Assembly (NCBI RefSeq): GCF_000733725.1
Contig: NZ_JMQM01000001.1
Location: 496,001-560,000, forward strand
Direction of reading: 5' to 3'
DNA from: Nitratireductor basaltis
GTDB taxonomy: Bacteria > Pseudomonadota > Alphaproteobacteria > Rhizobiales > Rhizobiaceae
DNA length: 64,000 nucleotides
Shown here: positions 1 through 8,445 of the stretch, piece by piece
Layout: the number at the start of each line of letters is the position of its first letter
How positions within the stretch are numbered: the stretch's first letter is position 1
Notes under the pieces: generated by a model
Databases searched by the model: none
Told to the model about the DNA's origin: nothing
The model's input: only the letters and a program-made list of their open reading frames with translations
Position numbers and translations under genes: made by a program

Positions 1-183
1 GGCTTCGAGATCGTGCCGCAGGGTCAGATCCGCATGCCGCGCCCAGTCGATGCGCGCCGGCTTCTGGCGGCGGAACTGGTGAAGGGCGCGCTTGCGCGGC
101 TGCAGGGTGATGTCCTTCACGCAAGTCTGGTTCGCAAGCGTGACGGCGCCATGCTTCAGCAGAAGAGAGCAGCGCGCGGATAG
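1..183 (+). CDS. C-terminal end of an unidentified protein
   Basis: The plus strand is open from the window edge to a TAG at 181-183, giving 60 residues with rhizobial codon use (mostly G or C in the third position) and a normal-looking helical, basic C-terminus containing MPRPVDARRLLAAEL. The antisense frame is rich in H, R and Q, as shadows usually are. The gene converges on the VWA gene, with only 4 bases between the stop codons. The family is not recognised from this fragment. Confidence 0.45.
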   Translation, partial: GFEIVPQGQIRMPRPVDARRLLAAELVKGALARLQGDVLHASLVRKRDGAMLQQKRAARG

Positions 184-187
184 GGCG

Positions 188-2257
188 CTACCGCCCCTCG
201 CGCCACCATGTGCTGCCCAACGCCATCAGAAGCAGGGCGAGGCCGAAGAAACCGGCGAACAGTGGTACGCGACGCACGGATTTGAGCACGCTGTCATTTG
301 TCGTCTTCAGGCCCAGCCAGTCGCGACCTGACGCATTCGAGATAGAGTTGCGCACGGGCACGATATTCGGCAGCGAGAGACCCGAAAGCCCGCCTTCGAT
401 GCGACGCACGCTTCCACCGCTGGCTTCAGCAACGGGGCGAAGAACCTCTTCGGTTGAAACCGTATCGGCAAATTCGGGCGCATTGACCGGACCGACATGA
501 GCGAGCGCGCTCAAGTCGCCATTCTGTATCTCGTAGAGGCCGATCTCATCGGTCTCCATCTGCCCCTCGAACAATCCCGGTTCGCTTTCGTTCAAGCTCA
601 ATTCACGCGTCTCGCCGCCGGGTGTGGTGATGACGGCAGTGGGGGCTTCATCCTCCATTGTCTGGCGACGAACCTCCAGAACCATGCCGCGCCCGTCAGC
701 CGTCAGGCGCTCTTCCTCAAGTTCCGGTTCCTTCATCAGCCAGTGGGCTATGCGCCTGTAGAGCGCGACATGGGGGCCGCCGCCTTCGAAGCCTCGCGCC
801 CAGAGCCAACCCTGGTCGGAGAGGAACATGCCGACGCGCCCTTCGCCGCGACGGTTGAGAACAAGCAGTGGGCGCTCGTCCGGACCTTCCATGACGGATT
901 GCCCGTCCACATCATCGACGCCAATGATGCGGAACCACCGGCTCCACCGCGGCGGTTCGCTGGCGGACCCTTCCAGCCCGCGCGTGACAGGGTGGCGCTG
1001 TCCCGTTTCGCTGAGCCGCGGGAAGAAGCCTTCCTCGATGACCTCGCCGCTCGGCAAGGCAGGCAAGGCTCCGATCAGCGGTGTGCGCGCAACGGATTCC
1101 TCGCCCGAAAATTCAGGACCTGCCGCAATCAGCAGCGCGCCGCCATTTTCCACATATTCCGCGATATAGTCGTAATAGAGGATCGGCAGCACGTCGCGGT
1201 GCTGGTAGCGGTCGAAGATGATGAGATCGAAATCCTCGATCTTTTCCACGAAGAGTTCGCGGGTGGGGAAGGCGATCAGCGAGAGTTCGTTTATGGGTGT
1301 GCCGTCCTGCTTTTCCGGTGGGCGCAGGATCGTGAAATGCACGAGATCGACGGAAGCGTCCGACTTCAGCAGATTGCGCCAGGTGCGCTCGCCCGAATGC
1401 GGCTCGCCGGAAACGAGAAGCACGCGCAAATTTTCACGGATGCCGTCAACCAGCGCGACAGCGCGGTTGTTCGCATCGGTGAGTTCATCGGGTTCCGGCG
1501 CAATGGAAAGCTGGACAATGTTGCGTCCGGCGCGTGGGATGGTGACTTCCAGCGGCATTTCCTGGCCGATACTGGCCTGTTCGATCGCCACCAGCTCTCC
1601 ATTCACGAAGATCTCGACCTCCACCGGGCCGGTCTCATCACCGCTGGAAAGCACGCGGTAGGTCATCTCCAGCGGCTTGTCGACAATGCCAAAGCGTGGC
1701 GCGCGTTCAAACCGGATGCGGCGGTCCTTCTCGTCCTCCTCACCGGTGATGAGGGCGTGCAGCGGACCCGACAACCCGTTAGCGTTCTCGGGCACGTCAT
1801 GCACCTGGCCATCGGTGATCATGATGGAGCCGGCAACCCGCGAAGGCGGCACGTCGCGCAACAGACCTTCAAGCGCTTCGAAGGCGCGCGTCTGCGTTCG
1901 TTCCTGTGCATTGTCGCTGGTGGTCTCTGCCACGCGCAGCTCGAACTGGCCGAAGCGGGAAAGGCGCTCTTTCAGGCCTTCAAGTGCTGCACGCGCGGTC
2001 TGCGAACGCTCGCCGATCTCCTGGCTTTGGCTTTGGTCCAGAACAACGGCAACGACGCTCGACAAGGGCTCGCGCTCTTCGTCAAGCAGGACCGGATTGA
2101 ATAGCGCCAGCGCCAATGCTCCCAGAGCTGCCATGCGCAGCAATGCGCCGCGTTGCCCAAGCACGAGGCCCGCGCCCGCGATCAGAAGGAAAGGCACCAG
2201 CACGATGGCCAGCGTGGTGAAGGAGAAAAGCGGCTCGAAGCTGATGGAAAGGTTCAT
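188..2257 (-). CDS. VWA / GATase-like inner-membrane protein, last gene of moxR operon
   Basis: 689 residues. Two membrane helices lie at about residues 13-35 and 38-56 and one at 662-682, with a large soluble region between them. Right after helix 2 is VVLDQSQSQ, a complete DxSxS metal-site (MIDAS) signature starting at D74, so this looks like a von Willebrand A domain. The middle part (FDLIIFDRYQ, then a GGALLIAAGPE stretch) resembles the class I glutamine amidotransferase-like fold found in this family. It starts 8 bases after the DUF4159 gene, in the same operon. MoxR ATPases with VWA proteins act as chaperone-like systems for envelope or metal-enzyme assembly in several bacteria; the substrate here is unknown. 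Confidence 0.75.
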   Translation of the reverse strand: MNLSISFEPLFSFTTLAIVLVPFLLIAGAGLVLGQRGALLRMAALGALALALFNPVLLDEEREPLSSVVAVVLDQSQSQEIGERSQTARAALEGLKERLSRFGQFELRVAETTSDNAQERTQTRAFEALEGLLRDVPPSRVAGSIMITDGQVHDVPENANGLSGPLHALITGEEDEKDRRIRFERAPRFGIVDKPLEMTYRVLSSGDETGPVEVEIFVNGELVAIEQASIGQEMPLEVTIPRAGRNIVQLSIAPEPDELTDANNRAVALVDGIRENLRVLLVSGEPHSGERTWRNLLKSDASVDLVHFTILRPPEKQDGTPINELSLIAFPTRELFVEKIEDFDLIIFDRYQHRDVLPILYYDYIAEYVENGGALLIAAGPEFSGEESVARTPLIGALPALPSGEVIEEGFFPRLSETGQRHPVTRGLEGSASEPPRWSRWFRIIGVDDVDGQSVMEGPDERPLLVLNRRGEGRVGMFLSDQGWLWARGFEGGGPHVALYRRIAHWLMKEPELEEERLTADGRGMVLEVRRQTMEDEAPTAVITTPGGETRELSLNESEPGLFEGQMETDEIGLYEIQNGDLSALAHVGPVNAPEFADTVSTEEVLRPVAEASGGSVRRIEGGLSGLSLPNIVPVRNSISNASGRDWLGLKTTNDSVLKSVRRVPLFAGFFGLALLLMALGSTWWREGR

Positions 2258-2265
2258 CGCGCCAC

Positions 2266-5094
2266 CTATTGCCCGAGCCGTTCAAGCAGAACCGGCACGT
2301 GAACCTGATCGGCCTTGTAGTTGCCGGTGAGCATATACATCATGATGTTGACGCCGGTCCTGAGCGCATAGGTGCGCTGCATCGGGTCGGAAGGCACGGT
2401 AGGCAGGAGTGCGGCTCCAGTTTCGTCTATCGCCCATGCGCCAGCGAGGTCGTTGCCGGTGATCATGATGGGGGAAACCCCGTCTCCGGTCCGCACGGGG
2501 CGGTCGCTGCGTTCGCTCGCGCCGGCTGCAGCCTCAACCCAAAGCGGGCTTCCGCGGTAGCGGCCGGGAAACTCGTTCAGGATGTAGAAGGACTTCGACA
2601 GCACGTGGTCCTCGGGCACCGGCTCAAGCGGCGGGACATTGAGCGAGGAGAGGATGTCGCGCAGGCGCTGGGTCGGAGGGCTTACCGAGCCCTGGCCGCT
2701 GAAATCGTTCGAATACTGGTCGCGCGTATCGAACAGCACCGTCCCGCCTTCCTGCATATACGCATCGATGCGGGCGATGGCTTCTTCGGAAGGCATGGGG
2801 GCATCGGCCTCGATGGGCCAATAGATCAGGGGGTAGAAGGACAGTTCGTCTTCGGCAATATCAACCGCTGCCGGTTCACCCGGCTCCAGAGCGGTCTTGT
2901 CCAACAGAAACCGGTTCAGACCAGCGATGCCCGCGCGACTGACAGCATCCGTGGCTGCGACACCCGTCTTCACATAGGCGATGCGTGTCTTGGAGACGGC
3001 CTCTATCGCAGCCGCGTCATCAGGTGCTGCATCCTGGGCAAGGGAATGGTCTGCAGCCACAAGCCCCGCGGCCAGCGTCACGACCGCCAGAAGCGAGATT
3101 GCGGCGCCGGTGTTGCGTGGGGCAAGGCGGCGGGATTTGAGCCGTCCCCCCATCCAGAGAACAGCCAGGGTGTCCAGCGCCAGCAGGATGATCGCGGCCA
3201 GCAGCAACGGGCCTTTCAGCTCGACGGAGCTGTCCTCGGCATAGTCCATGGCCGTGACAGGAACGGGGCTTTCGGGTCGAGCGAGCGGCACGAGTGCGTC
3301 ATCGGCTTCTAGCAGATTGTGGGCCAAGACGCCTTCCTCGCCGCCATAGAGCCCGGGCGGGTGCTGCAGATTGACCGTTGGACTTCCGGAGGCTGGCAGT
3401 GGTTCTGCTTGGGGGCCGGGCGGGACGAGTGAGCCGCCGGCAGAAATCATGCGGTAAGGTGCAAGCCTCTGGCCGCTGTCTTCCCCCTCACGGGTAGCGG
3501 CTCCCTGATTGCGGGAAAATTGCACGATACGGCGCAACATCTCCACGAAGCTTCCCGAGATCGGCAGGTTCGACCAGGTTGCTTCAGGCGTGACATGGAA
3601 GAGCACGACGCGTCCATCGCCACGTTCGGCACCCGTGACGAGCGGGGTGCCGTCGGCGAGATTGGCCCATGTGCGCTCGACGATATCGGGGGAGGGCTGG
3701 GCCAGAACCTGCCTGCGCACCACGACATCGCGCGGCGGGGTGAGGTCGGAGAAGGGGCCGGATGCGGGATATTCGGAAACCGGCTGGGGTTCGGACCAGG
3801 AGAGTGCACCGCCAAGCGAGCGCTCGCCGACGCGAAGCGCAACCGGCAGCAGCGTCTCGTCATTTTCCGCTGCAGCCAGCCGCGGACCGGCAAAGCGCAC
3901 CAGCGTTCCACCGGCATTCACCCATTCCACCAGTGCGTCACGCGCACTGTCGGGCAGGGTGCCGACATCGGCCATGATGATGGCTGCAGGCTTCTGCTCG
4001 ATAAGCTCGGGGATGGCCTTGGTCAGCTCCGGCGCGGATGGCTCGAGCAGATCGGCATAGGGTGCCAGCGCGCGACGGATGTAATAGAGCGGTGAAAGGA
4101 GCGGTTGTGCGCGATCGCCTTCGTTCTGCGAGAGAAGCCCGATCCTGCGGCGCCTTGCGTTTTCATCGAGCACGCGCAGCGCGCCGGCGTGGTTTTCGCC
4201 CTCGATCGCGAGTGTTGCAAAATCGTTGCGCAATTCGAAGGGCAGGCGCATCTCACCGGATGCCGTTTCTTCGCCGGGACCGAAGGTGATCGCGGTCTCC
4301 GCGATGCGCCGGCCTTTCTCGTCGCTTGCATAGGCGGTGACCTGCCTCGGCGCGCTGTCATCGGAAGAGCGCACCAGTTCCACCCGGAAGCTGTCTGGCT
4401 GGTTGTTGGCTGCATGCATCGCCACCGCATTCATGCGTTGCGGTTCGATCCAAAGGAGATCAGCGACAGGTGCAGCAAGCAGTTCATCAAACGCGCTCTC
4501 GTCATCCCCCGTGGCCAGACCGTCGGCGAGCATGGCCAGCGATGCACCGGGAGCGTCATTCAAGGCTTCTGCCAGACGGGCAAAGCCGGACAGGCGGTCA
4601 ACGGGTACAGGACGTGCTTCGGCGGCATTCAGACGCTCGCGCGCAGTTGCCGCATTGAACGGTCCGATATCCTGGGAGGGCAGTTCGGCGGTCAGCAGCA
4701 GATAGACAGGCAAATCATTGTCTGCCGCATCGGAAATCAGCCGTTCGGCCGTGGAGACGCGGCGCTCCCAATCGGCAGCGGAGGCCCAGCCATTGTCGAG
4801 CACGATGGCCAGCGCGTTTCCCGACACGGCGATCTTTTCGCGCGGATTGAAGACTGGGCCGGCCAGCGCAAGGATCAGCAATGCCGCCAGCGCCAGGCGC
4901 AGCAATGTGAGCCACCACGGGCTCTTGTGCGGCGTCTCTTCCCGCTTCAATACAGTTGCCAGGATGCGCAGTGGCGGAAAAGTCTCGCTCTGCGGTCGCG
5001 GCGGGGTGAGGCGCAACAGCCACCATATGGCCGGCAGCGCGATCAGGCCCCACAGGACCATCGGCGTCGAAAATGTGAGGCCAAGGATGTTCAT
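2266..5094 (-). CDS. BatA N-terminal / DUF4159 membrane protein
   Basis: 942 residues if it starts at the ATG at 5094, which overlaps the TGA of the DUF58 gene as ATGA; a longer open frame to 5202 runs into DUF58 and is not used. The N-terminus has the BatA-type double membrane region (helices near residues 9-27 and 60-80). A VWA-like stretch follows, but its metal site reads DNGWA, so DxSxS is lost. Two further helices lie near 620-640 and 655-675, then a DUF4159 domain from about 700 (RIAYVKTG, YPLIYWPIE, GGTVLFDTRDQ). It sits between DUF58 and the VWA gene and is probably a membrane partner of MoxR. The function is not established. Confidence 0.8.
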   Translation of the reverse strand: MNILGLTFSTPMVLWGLIALPAIWWLLRLTPPRPQSETFPPLRILATVLKREETPHKSPWWLTLLRLALAALLILALAGPVFNPREKIAVSGNALAIVLDNGWASAADWERRVSTAERLISDAADNDLPVYLLLTAELPSQDIGPFNAATARERLNAAEARPVPVDRLSGFARLAEALNDAPGASLAMLADGLATGDDESAFDELLAAPVADLLWIEPQRMNAVAMHAANNQPDSFRVELVRSSDDSAPRQVTAYASDEKGRRIAETAITFGPGEETASGEMRLPFELRNDFATLAIEGENHAGALRVLDENARRRRIGLLSQNEGDRAQPLLSPLYYIRRALAPYADLLEPSAPELTKAIPELIEQKPAAIIMADVGTLPDSARDALVEWVNAGGTLVRFAGPRLAAAENDETLLPVALRVGERSLGGALSWSEPQPVSEYPASGPFSDLTPPRDVVVRRQVLAQPSPDIVERTWANLADGTPLVTGAERGDGRVVLFHVTPEATWSNLPISGSFVEMLRRIVQFSRNQGAATREGEDSGQRLAPYRMISAGGSLVPPGPQAEPLPASGSPTVNLQHPPGLYGGEEGVLAHNLLEADDALVPLARPESPVPVTAMDYAEDSSVELKGPLLLAAIILLALDTLAVLWMGGRLKSRRLAPRNTGAAISLLAVVTLAAGLVAADHSLAQDAAPDDAAAIEAVSKTRIAYVKTGVAATDAVSRAGIAGLNRFLLDKTALEPGEPAAVDIAEDELSFYPLIYWPIEADAPMPSEEAIARIDAYMQEGGTVLFDTRDQYSNDFSGQGSVSPPTQRLRDILSSLNVPPLEPVPEDHVLSKSFYILNEFPGRYRGSPLWVEAAAGASERSDRPVRTGDGVSPIMITGNDLAGAWAIDETGAALLPTVPSDPMQRTYALRTGVNIMMYMLTGNYKADQVHVPVLLERLGQ

Positions 5095-5999
5095 GCGCCG
5101 AAGCCCGCATCGACCGACAGCGCGGTGTGAACCGAGACCAATGCCTCGGAGGCAAGGCGGTCCGTATGATTGACCGTGTAGCTCCAGCCGATCTTCTTGC
5201 ACCAGCGCGAGAGCGTGTCGCGGCGCGCGGTGTAGAGGTTGCGGTAGTCTTCGGCCAGCGTCTCCGCACGTCCTGCAGTCAGTTTCGCGCCGGTCTCGGG
5301 ATCACGGAACTCGGTGCGGCCGGAATAGGGGAATGTCTCTTCCGCCGGGTCAGCTACCTCGATCAGATGAGCGCGCGCGCCCGTACGTGCCAGCACATCG
5401 AGCCGGCGCATGGTTTCTTCGGGCGTGTCGAGAAAATCGCTGACAAGCACGACGTCGGAGAAGCGTTTGACGGTTCCCAGATCGGGAAATTCGTCTTCCT
5501 CAGATGCATGAACGAGATGATGCGCGAGGCGCTCGGCCCCGTTGCGAGCCGAGAAAGGGTCCGTCAGGCCGGGCCAGGCGATGCGCTCGCCGCTGCGTGA
5601 GAGCAATTCGGCAAGTGATAATGCCAGAACCAGCGCGCGGCTCTCTTTCGAAACGGTCGCCGCTTTCGACTGAAACCGCATGGAGGGCGACCGGTCGGCC
5701 CAAAGCCACACCGTATGCGCTGCCTCCCATTCGCGGTCGCGCACATAAAGATGCTCGTCGCGGGCGGAGCGCCGCCAGTCGATGCGGGAGACGGCTTCAC
5801 CTTCGGTATAGGGGCGGAACTGCCAGAAATTCTCGCCAATGCCGCGGCGGCGGCGGCCGTGCCAGCCTGCGATGACATTGTTTGCGACCCGCCTGGCATC
5901 GACCAGAAGATCCGGCACCAGCGAGGCGCGTTGGCGTGCACGCGCAAGCGCATCCCTTGTTTCTACCGGTTCTGCAATCTGGCCGATGGGCGCCATCAA
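5091..5999 (-). CDS. DUF58 domain protein
   Basis: 302 residues with the DUF58 hallmark FRPYTEGEAVSRIDWRRSAR (about 61-80), followed by a VWA-type core beginning WLWADRSPSM with an intact DxSxS motif at D102. No membrane helix is seen, so it is probably cytoplasmic. It lies 14 bases after moxR and overlaps the next gene by 4 bases, so the three are translationally coupled. DUF58 proteins are near-constant partners of MoxR ATPases; the biochemical role is unknown. Two ATGs (5999 and 5996) are possible starts. Confidence 0.85.
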   Translation of the reverse strand: MMAPIGQIAEPVETRDALARARQRASLVPDLLVDARRVANNVIAGWHGRRRRGIGENFWQFRPYTEGEAVSRIDWRRSARDEHLYVRDREWEAAHTVWLWADRSPSMRFQSKAATVSKESRALVLALSLAELLSRSGERIAWPGLTDPFSARNGAERLAHHLVHASEEDEFPDLGTVKRFSDVVLVSDFLDTPEETMRRLDVLARTGARAHLIEVADPAEETFPYSGRTEFRDPETGAKLTAGRAETLAEDYRNLYTARRDTLSRWCKKIGWSYTVNHTDRLASEALVSVHTALSVDAGFGA

Positions 6000-6013
6000 A
6001 TGCCTTTCAAGGT

Positions 6014-7027
6014 TCAGATCGCCTGGGCAAGCCGGGCGATCACGTCACGCACGCTCATGCCTTCGGCGCGAGCGGCGAATGTCAGTGCCATGCGGTGCTG
6101 CAGGACCGGCTCGGCCAGTGCGCGCACATCGTCAACGGAAGGGGCTAGGCGTCCGTCATAGAGCGCGCGTGCGCGGGCACACAGCGTCAGCGCCTGGCTC
6201 GCGCGCGGGCCGGGTCCCCATGCAACATGACGGTCCGTTTCCGGGTGGCCCAGACCGGGGCGCGCGGAACGTACAAGGGCGAGAATGGCCTCGACCACGC
6301 TTTCCGGCACCGGCATGCGGCGCACGAGGGCCTGTATCTCCATCAGGCGTTCGGGCGTGAGCACGTTCTCAGCCTTCGCATCTTCGGTGCCGGTCGTCTC
6401 CAGAAGAATGCGGCGTTCGGCTTCGAGCTCGGGATAGAGAATGTCCACCTGCATCAGAAAGCGGTCCAACTGTGCTTCGGGCAGGGGATAGGTGCCCTCC
6501 TGCTCCAGCGGGTTCTGGGTGGCAAGCACGTGGAAAGGCTTTGGCAGGTCATGGCGGTGGCCCGCGACCGTTACGTGATATTCCTGCATGGACTGCAACA
6601 GCGCCGACTGGGTGCGCGGGCTTGCGCGGTTAATCTCGTCGGCCATAAGAAGCTGGCTGAAGATGGGGCCGGGCAGGAAGCGGAAACCACGCTTGCCATT
6701 GTCATCCTGCTCCATCACTTCCGAGCCCAGAATGTCGGACGGCATCAGGTCGGGGGTGAACTGGATGCGGCGGGAATCCAGGCCCAGCACCACGCCCAGC
6801 GTCTCGACCAGCTTCGTCTTGGCAAGGCCCGGCACGCCGACCAGCAGCGCATGACCGCCTGCGAGCAGGGCCACCAGCGTGCGCTCGACCACCGCTTCCT
6901 GGCCGAAAATGATGCGGCCCACACCGTCGCGGGCGCGGGCGATGTCTTCCAGCGCCTTTTCGGCCTCGGCGACCATCCGCTTCGGGTCCTGTTCGGCTGC
7001 TGCATCCTCGCGGGCGATTATGCTCAT
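6014..7027 (-). CDS. MoxR family AAA+ ATPase
   Basis: 337 residues from the ATG at 7027, which has an AGGGA ribosome site just upstream; the open frame to 7069 has no such site. Walker A is GVPGLAKT near residue 60 and Walker B is LLMADEINRA near 125. The sensor region LATQNPLEQEGTYPLPEAQ is the usual MoxR signature, and the family lid domain follows. It is the first gene of the operon and presumably the ATPase that drives the DUF58, DUF4159 and VWA partners. It is transcribed divergently from the DUF1285 gene. Confidence 0.93.
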   Translation of the reverse strand: MSIIAREDAAAEQDPKRMVAEAEKALEDIARARDGVGRIIFGQEAVVERTLVALLAGGHALLVGVPGLAKTKLVETLGVVLGLDSRRIQFTPDLMPSDILGSEVMEQDDNGKRGFRFLPGPIFSQLLMADEINRASPRTQSALLQSMQEYHVTVAGHRHDLPKPFHVLATQNPLEQEGTYPLPEAQLDRFLMQVDILYPELEAERRILLETTGTEDAKAENVLTPERLMEIQALVRRMPVPESVVEAILALVRSARPGLGHPETDRHVAWGPGPRASQALTLCARARALYDGRLAPSVDDVRALAEPVLQHRMALTFAARAEGMSVRDVIARLAQAI

Positions 7028-7059
7028 ATGGCTGTCCCTTCCCTTCGACCGATGGCGCG

Positions 7060-7157
7060 TTGCATGCAATAGTCACAAACGCCGGATTCGCAGCGTGCCA
7101 CACTGCCGGAGCTTAAATCACTCCATAAGGCTGACAATCCTAAGAACAGTGACTATT
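7060..7157. promoter_or_regulatory. Divergent moxR / DUF1285 control region
   Basis: The gap between the two divergent starts contains the perfect palindrome TTGCATGCAA at 7060-7069. The 9-mer AATAGTCAC at 7068-7076 recurs inverted as GTGACTATT at 7149-7157. The arrangement would suit a regulator or matched promoter elements, but no sigma-70 pair could be defined by eye. Confidence 0.3.
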
Positions 7158-7165
7158 TCGTGACC

Positions 7166-7816
7166 ATGCACAGGCAAAGCGACGACAACAAGAGCAGCAG
7201 TGACAGCCTTCGCGCCGCGGGTGACGCGGGTGCGTTGGAAGCCATGATCTCGCGGGCAGCGCGTGCTGGCAAGGGTGCTGCACCGGTTGAGAAGTGGAAC
7301 CCGGAGTTTTGCGGCGATCTGGACATGCGCATCGCGGCTGACGGCAACTGGTTTTATATGGGCACACCCATCGGGCGGCCCGCGCTTGTTCAGCTTTTCT
7401 CCTCAGTTCTGCGCAAGGATGAGGATGGCAGGACATATCTCGTCACCCCGGTGGAAAAAGTCGGCATCATCGTCGAAGACGCGCATTTCATTGCCGTGGA
7501 GATGACGGTTACCGGCCAGGGCGACACGCAGATACTCACCTTCCGCACCAATGTTGGCGACGTGGTCGAGGCGGGAGAAGACCATCCACTGCGTTTCGAG
7601 GATGAGCCGGCCACCGGCGGGGTGAAGCCCTATCTTCTGGTACGTGGACGGCTTGAGGCGCTTCTGTCGCGCGCGCTTCTCTATCAGCTTGTTGATCTGG
7701 GCGAGACGATCGAGATGGACGGCGTGGCCATGTTTGCCGTGCGTTCGAAGGGTTCGGTCTTTCCAATCATGCCGGTCGAGAAACTGGAGGCGCTGGCCGC
7801 AGCGGATGGCGAATGA
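7166..7816 (+). CDS. DUF1285 protein
   Basis: 216 residues from the ATG at 7166; an in-frame GTG at 7160 is also possible and neither has a strong ribosome site. The sequence carries the DUF1285 pattern: VEKWNPEFCGDLDMRIAADG, WFYMGTPIGRPALVQLFSSV, and a C-terminal MDGVAMFAVRSKGSVFPI. No signal peptide or membrane segment is present. It overlaps the CoA pyrophosphatase gene by 4 bases (ATGA). DUF1285 proteins are conserved next to NUDIX and cca genes in alphaproteobacteria, but their function is unknown. Confidence 0.85.
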   Translation: MHRQSDDNKSSSDSLRAAGDAGALEAMISRAARAGKGAAPVEKWNPEFCGDLDMRIAADGNWFYMGTPIGRPALVQLFSSVLRKDEDGRTYLVTPVEKVGIIVEDAHFIAVEMTVTGQGDTQILTFRTNVGDVVEAGEDHPLRFEDEPATGGVKPYLLVRGRLEALLSRALLYQLVDLGETIEMDGVAMFAVRSKGSVFPIMPVEKLEALAAADGE

Positions 7817-8445
7817 GCATGCTCGACGATCGCTATTCCGCCATGGAGTTCCGCCGCCGCGCGAGCGCCCAGGATCCCGACTGGCATCCTGACGATTATG
7901 GCGATCATCGCCTCAATCCGGACCTCAAGCCGATGATCCTGCGCGACCGCCTGCATGATGCCGCTGTTCTCGTGCCTGTGGTCGATCACGGAGCCGAGGC
8001 AAGCGTCATCCTCACCCAGCGCACGCAGAAGTTGCGCGCCCATTCCGGTCAGATCGCCTTCCCCGGTGGGCGCATCGATCCGGAAGATGCCTCGCCCGAA
8101 CATGCCGCCCTTCGTGAGGCTGAGGAGGAAATCGGCCTTGAACCTTCCCGCGTGGAGATTGTAGGGCGCATGCCAGATTACGTGACCGGCAGCGGTTATC
8201 GCATTCGCCCGGTACTGGGCGTGGTGGAGCCAGGCTTGAAACTGGTTCTCAATCCGGATGAGGTCGATGCGGCATTCGAGGTGCCGCTTTCCTTCCTGAT
8301 GGAACCTCGGAACCACCGCCGCGAAAGCCGCATCTGGCAGAGCCGGGAGCGGTTCTATTACACCATGCCCTATGGCGAACGCTTCATCTGGGGCGTTACC
8401 GCCGGCATTCTTCGCACGCTTTACGAAAGGCTTTATGCCCGATGA
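7813..8445 (+). CDS. NUDIX CoA pyrophosphatase
   Basis: 210 residues. The NUDIX box is clear, starting GGRIDPED and ending REAEEEIGLE, which supplies the metal-binding glutamates. It is preceded by RAHSGQIAFPGG, which is typical of the CoA/acyl-CoA pyrophosphatase subgroup (NudL-like). The predicted reaction is hydrolysis of CoA or its derivatives to phosphopantetheine and 3',5'-ADP. Start and stop codons overlap those of both neighbours by 4 bases, so it is translated as part of the DUF1285-NUDIX-cca operon. The substrate is inferred from family membership only. Confidence 0.88.
   Translation: MSMLDDRYSAMEFRRRASAQDPDWHPDDYGDHRLNPDLKPMILRDRLHDAAVLVPVVDHGAEASVILTQRTQKLRAHSGQIAFPGGRIDPEDASPEHAALREAEEEIGLEPSRVEIVGRMPDYVTGSGYRIRPVLGVVEPGLKLVLNPDEVDAAFEVPLSFLMEPRNHRRESRIWQSRERFYYTMPYGERFIWGVTAGILRTLYERLYAR

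Noticed and set aside
497-2104. Long plus-strand frame of 535 codons
   Set aside because: It is antisense to the VWA protein gene, has no motif and shows the H/R/Q-rich composition of a shadow.
4105-5130. Plus-strand frame of 341 codons
   Set aside because: Shadow of the DUF4159 gene, which has recognisable domains.
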